Shown: positions 17,517 to 27,059, numbered from the stretch's first letter. The stretch: DNA of 64,000 nucleotides from UBA7359 sp963976795 (GCA_963976795.1 CAXBLT010000008.1:1-64000), one strand, 5' to 3'. Made by a program: numbers and translations. The notes: generated by a model not told the origin, from the sequence alone.

Positions 17517-18656
17517 TTAATCATGTTGAAACTCTTCCGGTATAGGCAAATCAGTAGGTGGAGCAGGTTTAATACTGCGGGAAATATTAACGCTTTCACG
17601 TAGCTGAAAGACATACGCTAAAACTTGTGCAACAGCCAGATAGAGACCCCCAGGAATATCCTGATTAACTTTAGTACTGAAATACAATGCCCGAGCTAAC
17701 ATAGGTGCCGGAAAGATCATGACATTATGTTCCGCGCCCAGATTCCTGATACGTTCTGCGATAAGGTCAGCACCCTTGGCTACTAATTTAGGTGCGCCCA
17801 TTTCGTCAGGTTTATAACTCAAAGCGATAGCATAATGTGTAGGATTGGTAATAATAACGTCCGCATCGGGCACTGCTTCCATCATCCTTCGATTCGCAAG
17901 TTCTTGTTGCAATGCTCTGATCTGTGATTTGACCTCAGGTTTGCCTTCAGTATCTTTCATTTCATCTTTAAGCTGCTGTTTGGTCATCTTTAATTGTTTA
18001 CTGTGATTCCATATTTGAAACGGCACATCTATAAACGTAATTAATATTGAACCAAGGCACACAACAAAAAAACTTCCAAGAATAAGGTCAGACGCATCAA
18101 CGAGACCCGCTAACAGGCCATTATGCCCGATGCTTAACAGTTCGTAAGTGTGATGCCAAAGCATGAAAATGGCGATTCCGGTAAACAATGTAAACTTTGC
18201 AAATGCTTTAAGTAATTCCATCAAGCTATTCGCGCTGAATAATCGTTTAATACCTGCGATTGGATTTAATTTATCTAGTTTTAATGCCAGCGCCTTGGGA
18301 CTGAACAGCCAACCACCCACAAGCATCGGGGCAAAAAATGCAACGATAAGTAACACCATCAGAAAAGGCGCGAAATCAAGCAGTACGTTTCCACCTGACT
18401 CTACAATGGCAGAAAACCCAAATGAATCATCAAAGATATCGTGCCGTTGAATAGTAAAATTATCTCGCATCAATTGCTGCAAGCTCATTGATAATTGTTG
18501 CCCCATAAGAATAAAGCTCAGGGCGCTAGCCATTAGTATAAACATCGTAGTCAATTCTTTAGAGCGGGATATCTGACCTTTGTCACGGGCCTCTTCCTGA
18601 CGTTTCGGCGTCGCCTGTTCAGTACGTTCCTGACTGGTATCTTGTTCGTCAGCCAT
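17517..18656 (-). CDS. flhB: Flagellar export switch protein FlhB
   Basis: The protein has 379 residues with four membrane helices (about 33-320 in total with loops), the basic linker KQQLKDEMKDTEGKPEVK, and the autocleavage motif NPTH at 271-274. Cleavage between Asn and Pro changes export from rod/hook to filament substrates, with FliK as ruler. The ATG shares one base with the fliR stop (TAATG). Confidence 0.97.
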   Translation of the reverse strand: MADEQDTSQERTEQATPKRQEEARDKGQISRSKELTTMFILMASALSFILMGQQLSMSLQQLMRDNFTIQRHDIFDDSFGFSAIVESGGNVLLDFAPFLMVLLIVAFFAPMLVGGWLFSPKALALKLDKLNPIAGIKRLFSANSLMELLKAFAKFTLFTGIAIFMLWHHTYELLSIGHNGLLAGLVDASDLILGSFFVVCLGSILITFIDVPFQIWNHSKQLKMTKQQLKDEMKDTEGKPEVKSQIRALQQELANRRMMEAVPDADVIITNPTHYAIALSYKPDEMGAPKLVAKGADLIAERIRNLGAEHNVMIFPAPMLARALYFSTKVNQDIPGGLYLAVAQVLAYVFQLRESVNISRSIKPAPPTDLPIPEEFQHD

Positions 18657-19432
18657 TAGATACTCACCAGTTTACGCATCATCGAAATACCTTCTTCAAA
18701 CATATTCATCATGTGTGGAATAAAACTGTTTAAGCTAATCAATATGATAATGACACCAAGGATTATCATGACAGGAAAACCGACGGCAAAAATATTGAGT
18801 GATGGCGCTGATCTTGTCATAACTCCAAATGATAAATTCACAATTAACAATGAAACCAACGCCGGCAAAGCAATAATAACGGCGGTAGTAATGATGTGTC
18901 CTGTCCACATCAAAACTTCCCATGCCCCGGTTTTAGAAATACCTGTTGTCCCTATCGGCATGCTTGTAAAACTTTCGGCTAACACGCGTATCATCATTAG
19001 ATGGCCATCAACGACAAGAAATAATAATGTTGCAAGAAGCAGGTAAAACTGACCAATAATGGGTACCTGATTACCGTTAAGCGGATCAACCATCGATGCC
19101 AACATAAGTCCCATTAACTGTCCGATCGCCTGTCCTGCCAGCTCTAGAGCAGTAAATATTACTCTCATGCTTAAACCCATTCCGACACCAATAATTATTT
19201 GTTGTACAGAGACTAGCGCTCCTTGTAATGAAACGGGATCAATTTGTGGTGCCGCAGGGATAATTGGAAAGATAACCATAGTGATCACCAATGCCATAGA
19301 AATGCGCACACGAACAGGAACAGATCGAGTACCAATGATAGGTGCTGTCATGAGTAAACCCGCTATACGAAAAAATGGCCACAACCACATTTGCACCATT
19401 TGTACGATTTCATTTACTGTAATGGTTAACAT
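18656..19432 (-). CDS. fliR: Flagellar export protein FliR
   Basis: The protein has 258 residues with six strongly hydrophobic helices and the family segment PIIGTRSVPVRVRISMAL near residue 35. It is part of the FliPQR export channel core. It lies 18 bases downstream of fliQ and overlaps flhB by one base. No irregularity was seen. Confidence 0.95.
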   Translation of the reverse strand: MLTITVNEIVQMVQMWLWPFFRIAGLLMTAPIIGTRSVPVRVRISMALVITMVIFPIIPAAPQIDPVSLQGALVSVQQIIIGVGMGLSMRVIFTALELAGQAIGQLMGLMLASMVDPLNGNQVPIIGQFYLLLATLLFLVVDGHLMMIRVLAESFTSMPIGTTGISKTGAWEVLMWTGHIITTAVIIALPALVSLLIVNLSFGVMTRSAPSLNIFAVGFPVMIILGVIIILISLNSFIPHMMNMFEEGISMMRKLVSI

Positions 19433-19450
19433 TTTTGATGTCTTTGATCT

Positions 19451-19720
19451 TCAGCCTAATAAATTTGGTATATTTTGAAATAGTCTTAAGGTGTATTCTG
19501 TTAACAGCGTTAACATCCATGGTCCTGCCACAACTAATACGAGTAATGTCACTAATAACTTAGGAATAAAACTCAAGGTCATCTCATTAATTTGTGTTGC
19601 GGCCTGAAACATACTAATCAAGACGCCGACTATTAATGCCGGTACCAACAATATCAAAAGAAGAATCGTTAGATTAAATAACGCTTCCTGCCCGATATGA
19701 ATGACTGATTCTGGTGTCAT
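19451..19720 (-). CDS. fliQ: Flagellar export protein FliQ
   Basis: The protein has 89 residues with two hydrophobic helices and the typical LIVGVLISMFQAATQINEMTL segment. It packs around FliP and FliR in the export gate. It starts four bases after the fliP stop. Length is normal for the family. Confidence 0.95.
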   Translation of the reverse strand: MTPESVIHIGQEALFNLTILLLILLVPALIVGVLISMFQAATQINEMTLSFIPKLLVTLLVLVVAGPWMLTLLTEYTLRLFQNIPNLLG

Positions 19721-19724
19721 TGGA

Positions 19725-20459
19725 TCAGGCGAAATAAAAACTGCTTGCCAGTGTGCCCATAATCAATGCCCACCCATCCACCAGAACAAACAACATTAAT
19801 TTAAATGGAAATGAAATGATCAATGGTGACAACATCATCATCCCCATAGACATCAGAACACTTGCGACGACCAGGTCTATTACTAAAAACGGGATAAATA
19901 TTAAGAAGCCTATTTGAAATGCCGTCTTTAATTCACTGGTAACAAAGGCTGGCACAATTAAAGAGAAAGGAATATCTTCTCCAGACACGATATTTTGATT
20001 ACCAGATATTGTTGCAAACAATTCGATATCCGTCTCCCTCGTCTGCGCCAACATAAATTCACGTATCGGGACTTCTGCATGTCCTAGTGCTTCATTAATT
20101 GTGATTTGCTCATCAAGATAGGGTTGGACTGATGACTGATATATTTGATCGATCACCGGAGTCATAATAAAAAAACTTAAGAATAGCGCTAAACCAATAA
20201 GGATCTGGCTACTAGGTGTTTGAGCTGTACCAAGAGCCTGACGCAAGATTGCAAGAACAATAATTATTCTGGTGAAAGAAGTCATCATCAAAACAACTGC
20301 TGGCAATAAAGTCAGTGCTGTCATCAGGAAGAATATTTTTATACTCAGAGTATAGGTTTGACCGCCATCCTGATTATCTATCACCGATAACACATCGAGA
20401 CCTGGCTGAGCGTAAACTAAACAAGGAAAAAGTAACCCAATCAATAATAGCTTACGCAT
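19725..20459 (-). CDS. fliP: Flagellar export protein FliP
   Basis: The protein has 244 residues from the ATG at 20459 ([20 protein letters not shown]), which gives the cleavable signal peptide typical of FliP. The frame extends 33 codons further upstream, but that part lies inside fliO. The start overlaps the fliO stop by eight bases (ATGCGTAA). The core has [25 protein letters not shown] in its first conserved region and four membrane helices. It builds the FliP5Q4R1 export pore. Confidence 0.95.
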   Translation of the reverse strand: MRKLLLIGLLFPCLVYAQPGLDVLSVIDNQDGGQTYTLSIKIFFLMTALTLLPAVVLMMTSFTRIIIVLAILRQALGTAQTPSSQILIGLALFLSFFIMTPVIDQIYQSSVQPYLDEQITINEALGHAEVPIREFMLAQTRETDIELFATISGNQNIVSGEDIPFSLIVPAFVTSELKTAFQIGFLIFIPFLVIDLVVASVLMSMGMMMLSPLIISFPFKLMLFVLVDGWALIMGTLASSFYFA

Positions 20460-20889
20460 TACCGGTCTCCACGTTTTGCGAATCATGAGTTGATATAGAT
20501 GTTTTTGCTGCATCCATAAGAGGCGCAAATGAGGTTTCTGTTGAAGCAGTGTTGCCAACGGTATCCAGCTTTTTTATCTGCCCCGGTGTTATAGCTAACA
20601 GAATCTGTTTGTCTTTTAATTCTACTAATACTAACCTTTCACGGTTCCCTAAATGCAAACCATCAACTATTCGCATTTGTCCACGACCTGTCATTGGGCC
20701 ATGACCATAGCGTTTAAATAGAAATGTACTTACAAGAAACAGTGCAATTACAAATACCAGACCTAACACCACTTTAAAATAATCTGAGGTATCAATCACA
20801 TTCTGGTTTGTTAGTTGCGTCGCTGCATTAACATTCACACTAGTAAACAGTAAGGGAAATGTTAAGAAACTCTGTTTTAATCTAACCAT
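20452..20889 (-). CDS. fliO: Flagellar assembly protein FliO
   Basis: The protein has 145 residues. The start at 20889 gives a signal peptide ([15 protein letters not shown]), followed by one membrane helix ([20 protein letters not shown]) and a cytoplasmic domain with [24 protein letters not shown]. An in-frame ATG at 20937 overlaps fliN by 26 bases and remains possible. FliO helps assemble FliP. It is short and poorly conserved, but context makes the call secure. Confidence 0.9.
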   Translation of the reverse strand: MVRLKQSFLTFPLLFTSVNVNAATQLTNQNVIDTSDYFKVVLGLVFVIALFLVSTFLFKRYGHGPMTGRGQMRIVDGLHLGNRERLVLVELKDKQILLAITPGQIKKLDTVGNTASTETSFAPLMDAAKTSISTHDSQNVETGNA

Positions 20890-20911
20890 TAACTGACAGG
20901 AAGAATTAATA

Positions 20912-21328
20912 TTATTGCAGTTTTTTAACACGTTCATGTGTGCTCACAATATCAGTCAATCGAATACCATATTTCTCGTTAACAACTACAATTTCCCCAT
21001 GTGCAACCAGAGTATTATTCACCATTACATCGAGTGGCTCACCTGCGAGTCGCTCAAGCTCAACCACCGACCCCTGATTCAGTTGCAATAAGTTTTTTAT
21101 GCTAATCTTGGTTTGTCCAATTTGAACAGATAAAGAAACAGGAATATCCAGTATTGCTTCAAGGTTTGCCGATTCACCATTATTAACATTATCTGCTTGT
21201 AAGTTCTTTAACGGGGCTTCTGCTAAATTATCATTTGTATTTGTAGATTCTGCATTGGACTGCTCAGACATAGCTTCAGCCCAATCACCTCCCGCATCAT
21301 CTGCAGCTGTGTTTGTTTCTTCAGTCAT
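20912..21328 (-). CDS. fliN: Flagellar motor switch protein FliN
   Basis: The protein has 138 residues from the ATG at 21328, which overlaps the fliM stop by eight bases (ATGACTGA). A variable acidic N-terminus precedes the SpoA/SURF1-type C-ring domain with ILDIPVSLSVQIGQTKISIKNLL and GEIVVVNEKYGIRLTDIV. It forms the bottom of the C-ring with FliM. Fifteen further in-frame codons upstream lie inside fliM and are not needed. Confidence 0.96.
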   Translation of the reverse strand: MTEETNTAADDAGGDWAEAMSEQSNAESTNTNDNLAEAPLKNLQADNVNNGESANLEAILDIPVSLSVQIGQTKISIKNLLQLNQGSVVELERLAGEPLDVMVNNTLVAHGEIVVVNEKYGIRLTDIVSTHERVKKLQ

Positions 21329-22340
21329 TAGATTGCTCCTGTAAATATTTAATTGGGGGTGCAGTTGCATCATGACGAATCATTTCAACAACCTTTAATG
21401 CTCGATTACCTCTGGAAAGACCATATTGACCTCGAAATACGGGTATACCTTCAACCTCTGCTGTAACAACATCTGGTATATCAACGGGGATGACATCGCC
21501 AACGCTTAAATTATTGAGTTCACGTAATGAAATTGATGTTTCTGTTAAAGTACTAGTCACCTGCACCGATGCACTTTTAATTTCTTCTCTAAGAGAATTG
21601 ATCCATCTTTTATCATGCTCTGATGTATCACTTTGCACCCCAGCGTCTAACTGTTCACGTAATGGTTCAAGCATTGAATAAGGCATCGTCAAATGGATGT
21701 CACCACCACCATTATCCAGTTCGACATGTATGGTAGAAACAACAACAACCTCACTAGGCGTAACAATATTTGCAAAATGTGGATTAACTTCTGAACCAGC
21801 ATGTTCAAAATCAATATCCATAATAGGTGCCCAGGCATCTTTAAGATCAACAAATATTTTTTGTAAAATATTTTGAATCACCTGCATCTCAGTGTTAGTA
21901 AAATCACGACCCTCAATCTTGGTATGAAACCGACCATCACCACCAAAAAATGAATCAACAATCGAATAAACCAATTTGGGATTTAAAACAAACAACGCAG
22001 TACCGCGCAGGGGTTTAACTTTCACCAGATTTAGATTCGAAGGCATAAACAAGCTATGAATATATTCACCAAACTTGGTCATTTGTACGCCATCAACAGA
22101 AATTGTTGGTGAACGCCGTAGAAAATTAAATAATGTTATTCTAAAATTTCTGGCAAACCGTTCATTGATCATTTCAAGCGTTGGCATACGACCGCGTACA
22201 ATGCGATCCTGGCTACTAAAATCATAGGATCGTGCTTCACCATCATCGATCTCATCATCATTTTCTGTCTCGACATCTCCACTATCAACACCAGTCAATA
22301 ATGCATCGATTTCATCTTGTGAAAGAATATCTTCAGCCAT
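21321..22340 (-). CDS. fliM: Flagellar motor switch protein FliM
   Basis: The protein has 339 residues. The N-terminal CheY-binding peptide is intact (ILSQDEIDALLTGV, residues 5-18). The middle CheC-like domain and the C-terminal SpoA domain follow. CheY-P binding to the N-terminal peptide switches rotation. The gene follows fliL by 18 bases. The peptide is echoed in the CheA linker encoded at 9162-11201. Confidence 0.97.
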   Translation of the reverse strand: MAEDILSQDEIDALLTGVDSGDVETENDDEIDDGEARSYDFSSQDRIVRGRMPTLEMINERFARNFRITLFNFLRRSPTISVDGVQMTKFGEYIHSLFMPSNLNLVKVKPLRGTALFVLNPKLVYSIVDSFFGGDGRFHTKIEGRDFTNTEMQVIQNILQKIFVDLKDAWAPIMDIDFEHAGSEVNPHFANIVTPSEVVVVSTIHVELDNGGGDIHLTMPYSMLEPLREQLDAGVQSDTSEHDKRWINSLREEIKSASVQVTSTLTETSISLRELNNLSVGDVIPVDIPDVVTAEVEGIPVFRGQYGLSRGNRALKVVEMIRHDATAPPIKYLQEQSND

Positions 22341-22358
22341 GATTATCTATACCTTGAG

Positions 22359-22901
22359 TTATTGCATGACGAAGCTGGTAAAATACACATCTTCGACACC
22401 TTCTTGGCCTGTTTCTGCTTCTAAGACTTTTTGAATTTCTTTCAAGACCTGTTTACGAAGCATAGCTTTGCCTTTTTGTGTATTTAGCTCTTCATACGTT
22501 TTACCGCTCAACAACAAAACCAGATTATTTCTTACCTGTGGAAAGTGTTTGGTAATATCTTCCTTAACTTTTATATCTCTTGTTAAGCCTTCAATACTGA
22601 CTTGTAAAAACCGGGCCTTACTTTTTCCAGTAAAGTTAACGATAAAAGGAGGATCAAGTGAAAAATATACTGCCTCTCCAGCAGTTTCTGTCTCTTCACC
22701 TTCTTCGACATCGCCTTCAGTAATTTCTGCTACTTCCGTACCACCAGCTTGATCACCCATCATGAAAAAAGTGCCCGCACCGCCACCAACAAGTAGTACA
22801 ACAGCAATAATAATGATTAATTTTAAAGGTAGTTTTTTCTTGCCATCACCAGCGTCTGCTTCAATTTCGTCACTATCTTCTACAACATCTTCGTCTGCCA
22901 T
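22359..22901 (-). CDS. fliL: Flagellar basal body protein FliL
   Basis: The protein has 180 residues from the ATG at 22901, with GGAG seven bases upstream; GTG and ATG codons at 22907 and 22904 are also in frame. An acidic cytoplasmic N-terminus, one membrane helix (LIIIIAVVLLVGGGAGTFF) and a periplasmic FliL domain (YFSLDPPFIVNF, FLQVSIEGLT) are seen. It surrounds the stator. It is the first gene of fliLMNOPQR-flhB with its own sigma-54 promoter. Confidence 0.95.
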   Translation of the reverse strand: MADEDVVEDSDEIEADAGDGKKKLPLKLIIIIAVVLLVGGGAGTFFMMGDQAGGTEVAEITEGDVEEGEETETAGEAVYFSLDPPFIVNFTGKSKARFLQVSIEGLTRDIKVKEDITKHFPQVRNNLVLLLSGKTYEELNTQKGKAMLRKQVLKEIQKVLEAETGQEGVEDVYFTSFVMQ

Positions 22902-22934
22902 CATCACTCTCCATATTATTTGTATTATTCATTT

Positions 22935-22952
22935 AGCAAGCCCTATGCCATG
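22935..22952 (-). promoter_or_regulatory. Sigma-54 promoter of the fliLMNOPQR operon
   Basis: The reverse strand reads CATGGCATAGGGCTTGCT, with GG-N10-GC spacing. It lies about 35 bases before the fliL start. The same ATGGCATAG core occurs upstream of fleS. Confidence 0.85.
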
Positions 22953-22990
22953 GTTTTTTTTAATTATAATTCAATGGGTTAGGTGAAAAA

Positions 22991-23021
22991 CAAAAAAACC
23001 ATGTCAATTCATTGACATGGT
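22991..23021 (-). terminator. Rho-independent terminator upstream of the fliL promoter
   Basis: The stem ACCATGTCAAT/ATTGACATGGT with a 2-base centre is followed on the minus strand by seven T residues. It ends transcription arriving from fliK. Confidence 0.85.
23003..23016. promoter_or_regulatory. Candidate FleQ/FlrA enhancer box
   Basis: GTCAATTCATTGAC is a perfect palindrome that matches the Pseudomonas FleQ box as I recall it (GTCaNTAAAtTGAC) at 12 of 14 positions. It lies about 55 bases upstream of the fliL sigma-54 promoter, a normal distance for an enhancer-binding protein. Binding is inferred. Confidence 0.45.
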
Positions 23022-23304
23022 ATAAATGCTCAGGATGTAGAACAGGAGCAATGTCTATAAATTAATGTTGATAATGGTAATAAAAGTTTCAGGTGTAATG
23101 AGAAGGTCTTAGACAAGCCTTGCAACAGCTGTCTAGCATTAATCAATACCATAAAACAAATGATGTGATTTTATATAGAGAACGAACAGGAATACTGAAG
23201 TTTAAATATATCGAATATTATTGTTAATTAGTAAATAAGCTGACCGTGTACTTCAAGTACTATAACAAGATGCTTTTATAAAAAAATTATGACACTACGA
23301 CATT

Positions 23305-24441
23305 TTAAACATAGTGATCAACAAACCCAGTGTTGACGATATTCAATCGTTTAGTATCTATCTGTGTTTCATCTACCAGTAACGAACCAGTTTCAGAAAC
23401 ATCCTGTGACTCATTCCCTGAGTATGAACTTTTTTGTTGCGAAGATTGCTGTGATACATTTGCATCGGAAAGACTTAGTCCATTTTGCGAAAACATTTCC
23501 TTTAGTTTAGGGAAGGCATCTTCAATCGCATCACGAACAACAGCATTATTTGAAACAAACTGCACGCTGGCATGATCTTGACTTACATTAACCCTTACTT
23601 CAATAGGTCCTAGCTCTGCTGGATTAAGATGAATATTTGCTGTCTGTATTTTGTCATTGATCATCATCATTAAACGATTGCCAACAGCCTCGCCCCAACC
23701 TGCTTGTTGAACATGGACGTCAACTCGGCTAAGCATTGTTAATGGAGCCCCATTGTTTGGTTGTATTTGAACCCCAACATTTGAATTACTGACAGCATGT
23801 ATAGCATTAGTTGGCTTATCGATACTTACGAGTTGATCAGCGAGCTTTATTGTGCTGCTTTCCTGTCGGCTTAATTGCGTTATTAGTTCACGATTTATAT
23901 CAGCTTCTTTAATACTTAATTCATTCATGAAATATGATGCATCATGGGCCACAGTTCGCGCATTCGCTAACCCAACGTCCTTCTTCATTATCATCTGCTG
24001 AAGAACTTCGTTTACCGAACGACCAGGTACTCCACTCTCGATTGTGCCTTCCTTTAAGGATTCAGCATTGGCGATAGCGGTTTTGAATATATCAATTGCG
24101 TTAGGGTTAGCTGCCAAATTAATATTATTAATTTCAAGCGCTAGAGTATTCAAGAATGACTGTTTCAAATCTGCTGAATCAGAAAATAACTCGGGCGATA
24201 ACTGAATACCCATCTGTTCTGCCAAATCGGTAAGCTGTTGAATGTCTAATTTTTTTAATTCGGCAATATCCAGCGGCTTGTTATTGCCGTTTGCGGTAAA
24301 TGTTTCCTGCATTGCCTTTGTATACTCATTTGAAAACGCATCTCCAGATATCCCGATAGTTCCCATATCAGATCCTGGCAAACTACTGTTTTCTATAGAT
24401 TTAATGGCAGCCACTATATCTGTTGTCGACGTTGGATTCAC
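23305..24441 (-). CDS. fliK: Flagellar hook-length control protein FliK
   Basis: The protein has 378 residues. The N-terminal two thirds are variable and polar. The conserved C-terminal domain (about 240-330) includes MMINDKIQTANIHLNPAELGPIEVRVNVSQDHASVQF. It measures hook length and triggers the FlhB switch. It starts with GTG, preceded by AGGA at eight bases. It has its own sigma-54 promoter 37 bases upstream, so it is a separate transcription unit. Confidence 0.93.
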   Translation of the reverse strand: MNPTSTTDIVAAIKSIENSSLPGSDMGTIGISGDAFSNEYTKAMQETFTANGNNKPLDIAELKKLDIQQLTDLAEQMGIQLSPELFSDSADLKQSFLNTLALEINNINLAANPNAIDIFKTAIANAESLKEGTIESGVPGRSVNEVLQQMIMKKDVGLANARTVAHDASYFMNELSIKEADINRELITQLSRQESSTIKLADQLVSIDKPTNAIHAVSNSNVGVQIQPNNGAPLTMLSRVDVHVQQAGWGEAVGNRLMMMINDKIQTANIHLNPAELGPIEVRVNVSQDHASVQFVSNNAVVRDAIEDAFPKLKEMFSQNGLSLSDANVSQQSSQQKSSYSGNESQDVSETGSLLVDETQIDTKRLNIVNTGFVDHYV

Positions 24442-24477
24442 TAGTGTTTCCTATAATTTGTATTCATATAGGAGTAA

Positions 24478-24495
24478 TTGCAACGCCTATGCCAA
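24478..24495 (-). promoter_or_regulatory. Sigma-54 promoter of fliK
   Basis: The reverse strand reads TTGGCATAGGCGTTGCAA, an excellent -24/-12 element with GG-N10-GC spacing, 37 bases before the fliK GTG. Confidence 0.88.
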
Positions 24496-24509
24496 CTAGC
24501 ATAAAAACA

Positions 24510-24944
24510 TCAATACTTAGATGTTTGTCTTTGACTAAGTTCGTCTAACTGGTTCTGTTCCCGTAATGTCGCTATTTTCCTTTCAGCACAACTAAAACGT
24601 TCGAAAATATTTTCCATTGTATCAAGTTGTTGTTTTTCTTTAAGCCAATTATCTCTTTCACGGCTGTTCATAGATTCTTGCAGATTAATTTGCTGAATTA
24701 ATAGTCGTATCCCTTCATCAATTTGCAATATAAATGCCTGATGTTCACGCAGGATGGTTATTGATTGTGCCTGCCCTCCTGGCTTTAGATAGCCCATGTA
24801 TTCTTTTCTATAATTTTCCAGCTGGGTTAATCGTTCTTTATAACCATTTAATATTTTCTGTGTCGCAGCAAATTCTCGTGCAGCGCTTCGTTCTTTATTT
24901 TCTGAGAGCTTAACAATTTTTTTAATCCTTTGTGACCGAGTCAT
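24510..24944 (-). CDS. fliJ: Flagellar export chaperone FliJ
   Basis: The protein has 144 residues predicted to form a long antiparallel coiled coil, starting MTRSQRIKKIVKLSENKE as in other FliJ proteins. It sits in the FliI hexamer like the gamma subunit of an F-ATPase. The start overlaps the end of fliI by 23 bases in another frame. A weak A/T hairpin follows the stop. Confidence 0.9.
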   Translation of the reverse strand: MTRSQRIKKIVKLSENKERSAAREFAATQKILNGYKERLTQLENYRKEYMGYLKPGGQAQSITILREHQAFILQIDEGIRLLIQQINLQESMNSRERDNWLKEKQQLDTMENIFERFSCAERKIATLREQNQLDELSQRQTSKY

Positions 24945-26337
24945 TGCCTTCTCCCTGTATTGCTAATGTGTTTGCATCATCCTCCTTGCAACGCTGTGAT
25001 AACTCTTTTAGCTGTTGCATGGAATCAACATAACTGACTTTTTCATTCATATTCTGGCTTATGTACTTTAAAAAATAAGGTTGCAACTTTATTGCCAGAT
25101 CAAGTTGTTCATCTGCACCTGGCTGATATGCCCCGACACTGATCAAGTCCTTATTTTGTTGATAAATAGAATTTAACTGGCGAATAAAAAGCGTTTCCTT
25201 TTGGTGTTCACCGTCAGTAATTAAATTCATCACTCGACTGATAGATAGCTCTATATCAATCGCAGGATAGATTCCAGATTCAGCAATCTTTTTAGATAAC
25301 ACAATATGTCCATCTAATATAGCCCTCGCCGAATCAGCTATAGGATCATTGTCTGCGTCGGCTTCTGTCAACACGGTATAGATAGCTGTTATTGAACCTT
25401 CTCCATTTGCGCCATTACCTGCACGTTCTACTAATTGCGGTAATCGCGTAAAAACTGAAGGAGGATAACCTCGAGTTGCTGGTGGCTCTCCTATGGTTAA
25501 TGCAATTTCTCTCTGTGCTTGTGCAAAACGTGTTATAGAATCCATTAACAACAATACATGCTGTCCTTGGTCACGAAAATATTCAGCAATACTGGTAGCC
25601 AACATTGCACCATGCAAACGCATTAAAGGCGGATCATCAGCAGGCGTAGCAACAACCACTGAGCGAGACAATCCTACTTCGCCAAGACTCTGCTCAATAA
25701 ACTCTTTAACCTCTCGACCTCGTTCACCAATAAGGCCGACAACGATAACATCTGCTTCTGTGAAACGTGCCATCATGCCTAACAAAACACTTTTACCCAC
25801 ACCACTACTGGCAAACAATCCCATACGTTGCCCACGGCCAATTGAGAAAAATGTATTTATGGTACGTATACCTACATCCATAGGCTCAGTAATTTTCCCT
25901 CTCGACAATGGATTAATCGGCCTGCCTGTTAAAGGGACTCTTTCCTTTGCCTTGATAACAGGACCTCCATCAAGCGGCTGACCGGCGCCATTAATAACAC
26001 GGCCTAAAAGTTCTGGTCCAACAGCAACATCACCTGCTCTACCCAGTGGTATGACACGAGCATTAGGAGATAATCCATGAGGTTGCCCGGTAGGCATGAG
26101 AAAAAGGTTATCTCCAGAAAAACCAACAACTTCTGAATCGGTCAACGTTTTTCCATCGTTTTCAATTCGACAGTAATCACCTATGGCTGCGCGACAACCT
26201 GCTGCCTCCAAAGTTAAGCCGACCATCCTGATCAATCTACCATGAACAGCTAAAGGGATAGGTTTCCTGTTTTTTTCAATAAGCTGGTTTATTTTATGTT
26301 TCCAGACAGGTCGCCGATCGGCTTCAGGTAACATCAT
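24922..26337 (-). CDS. fliI: Flagellum-specific ATPase FliI
   Basis: The protein has 471 residues and is an F1-beta-like ATPase with Walker A ASSGVGKS (about 177-184), Walker B LLLMDSITRFAQAQREI and the PPSVFTRLPQLVERAGN signature. It powers or primes flagellar protein export. The start overlaps the fliH stop. AAGG precedes the ATG at 26337; GTG at 26340 and ATG at 26334 are alternatives. Confidence 0.97.
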   Translation of the reverse strand: MMLPEADRRPVWKHKINQLIEKNRKPIPLAVHGRLIRMVGLTLEAAGCRAAIGDYCRIENDGKTLTDSEVVGFSGDNLFLMPTGQPHGLSPNARVIPLGRAGDVAVGPELLGRVINGAGQPLDGGPVIKAKERVPLTGRPINPLSRGKITEPMDVGIRTINTFFSIGRGQRMGLFASSGVGKSVLLGMMARFTEADVIVVGLIGERGREVKEFIEQSLGEVGLSRSVVVATPADDPPLMRLHGAMLATSIAEYFRDQGQHVLLLMDSITRFAQAQREIALTIGEPPATRGYPPSVFTRLPQLVERAGNGANGEGSITAIYTVLTEADADNDPIADSARAILDGHIVLSKKIAESGIYPAIDIELSISRVMNLITDGEHQKETLFIRQLNSIYQQNKDLISVGAYQPGADEQLDLAIKLQPYFLKYISQNMNEKVSYVDSMQQLKELSQRCKEDDANTLAIQGEGNDSVTKD

Positions 26338-27010
26338 CACTTATACCTTCATCGTGTTGACGCTCATCACCTAGCATATTAATAGCTATTGCAGACAAAC
26401 GTGCTTCAATACTTGCATCTATGTTTGATGATTCTGTTTCAACTCGACAATCACCCCGAGTCAACAATAGATCTTCTTCAAAACGATATGATTTTTCATC
26501 TTCGCCAACAGACAATGCATTTCTAACGAGTTGAATATCTTCTGGATGTAAATATATAGTCGGTTTTCTTGCGGATAAAGGTAATGCTCGGACTGCCTCT
26601 CTGACTACAGCGACAATTTCACCGGGTTCAGTCTTTATTTCTCTACGTACTAATTGTCGGGCAATCGATAATGTTAGTTCTGCAATACTATTCTCGATTT
26701 CATCATCTAATAGCGAAATAGGGTCGGCTAATGAATTTAAAATATCCCGCAACTTTTGAAAGAGTTCTTGTGATTCTAATTCTGCTTGATCACGTCCTTC
26801 CTTGTAACCTTGAGAACGCCCCTCTTTACGTCCCATATTAAAACCTTCGTCGTAGGCATCTTTATGTAACGATTGCATTTCATTCGCCGTAGGCGGTCGA
26901 ACTCCACCATCAAATTCACTGGCAATCTTTCCCTGAACTTGAGGTTCTTGCCATTCGACATATTCATTTGCATCTTTTGCAGTAATGATGCGATGTTTTA
27001 AATTACTCAC
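26324..27010 (-). CDS. fliH: Flagellar export ATPase regulator FliH
   Basis: The protein has 228 residues. A glycine-rich segment (DEGFNMGRKEGRSQGYKEGRDQ, read here as two GxxxG blocks around 53-72) is characteristic of FliH, and a helical C-terminal domain follows. It holds FliI at the C-ring. It overlaps fliI and follows fliG by 49 bases. Confidence 0.94.
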   Translation of the reverse strand: MSNLKHRIITAKDANEYVEWQEPQVQGKIASEFDGGVRPPTANEMQSLHKDAYDEGFNMGRKEGRSQGYKEGRDQAELESQELFQKLRDILNSLADPISLLDDEIENSIAELTLSIARQLVRREIKTEPGEIVAVVREAVRALPLSARKPTIYLHPEDIQLVRNALSVGEDEKSYRFEEDLLLTRGDCRVETESSNIDASIEARLSAIAINMLGDERQHDEGISDDVT

Positions 27011-27059
27011 AGAATTTGATATTTAGCTATGATTTTTATAATGAAGGATTTCTATATCT

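Larger units (their letters stand above)
22908..23304 (-). other. 397-base gene-free region between fliK and fliL
   Basis: No supported protein gene was found. From fliK onward on the minus strand it holds an AT-rich stretch, a small hairpin (23110-23135), a strong terminator (22991-23021) whose stem contains a FleQ-like palindrome, and the fliL sigma-54 promoter. It could also encode a small RNA ending at the terminator. Confidence 0.6.

Noticed and set aside
17495..17520. LexA-like palindrome between flhB and flhA (ATACAG-N6-CTGTAT)
   Set aside because: A LexA box has CTG...CAG; here the arms are in the reverse arrangement (CAG...CTG).
23136..23304. Very short minus-strand frames (for example 16 codons near 23090-23140) between fliK and fliL
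   Set aside because: They are too short, lack ribosome binding sites and the region is full of stop codons.
25493..25981. 162-residue plus-strand frame opposite fliI
   Set aside because: It lies fully inside a conserved ATPase gene, has Cys/Arg/Pro-rich composition and no recognisable domain.
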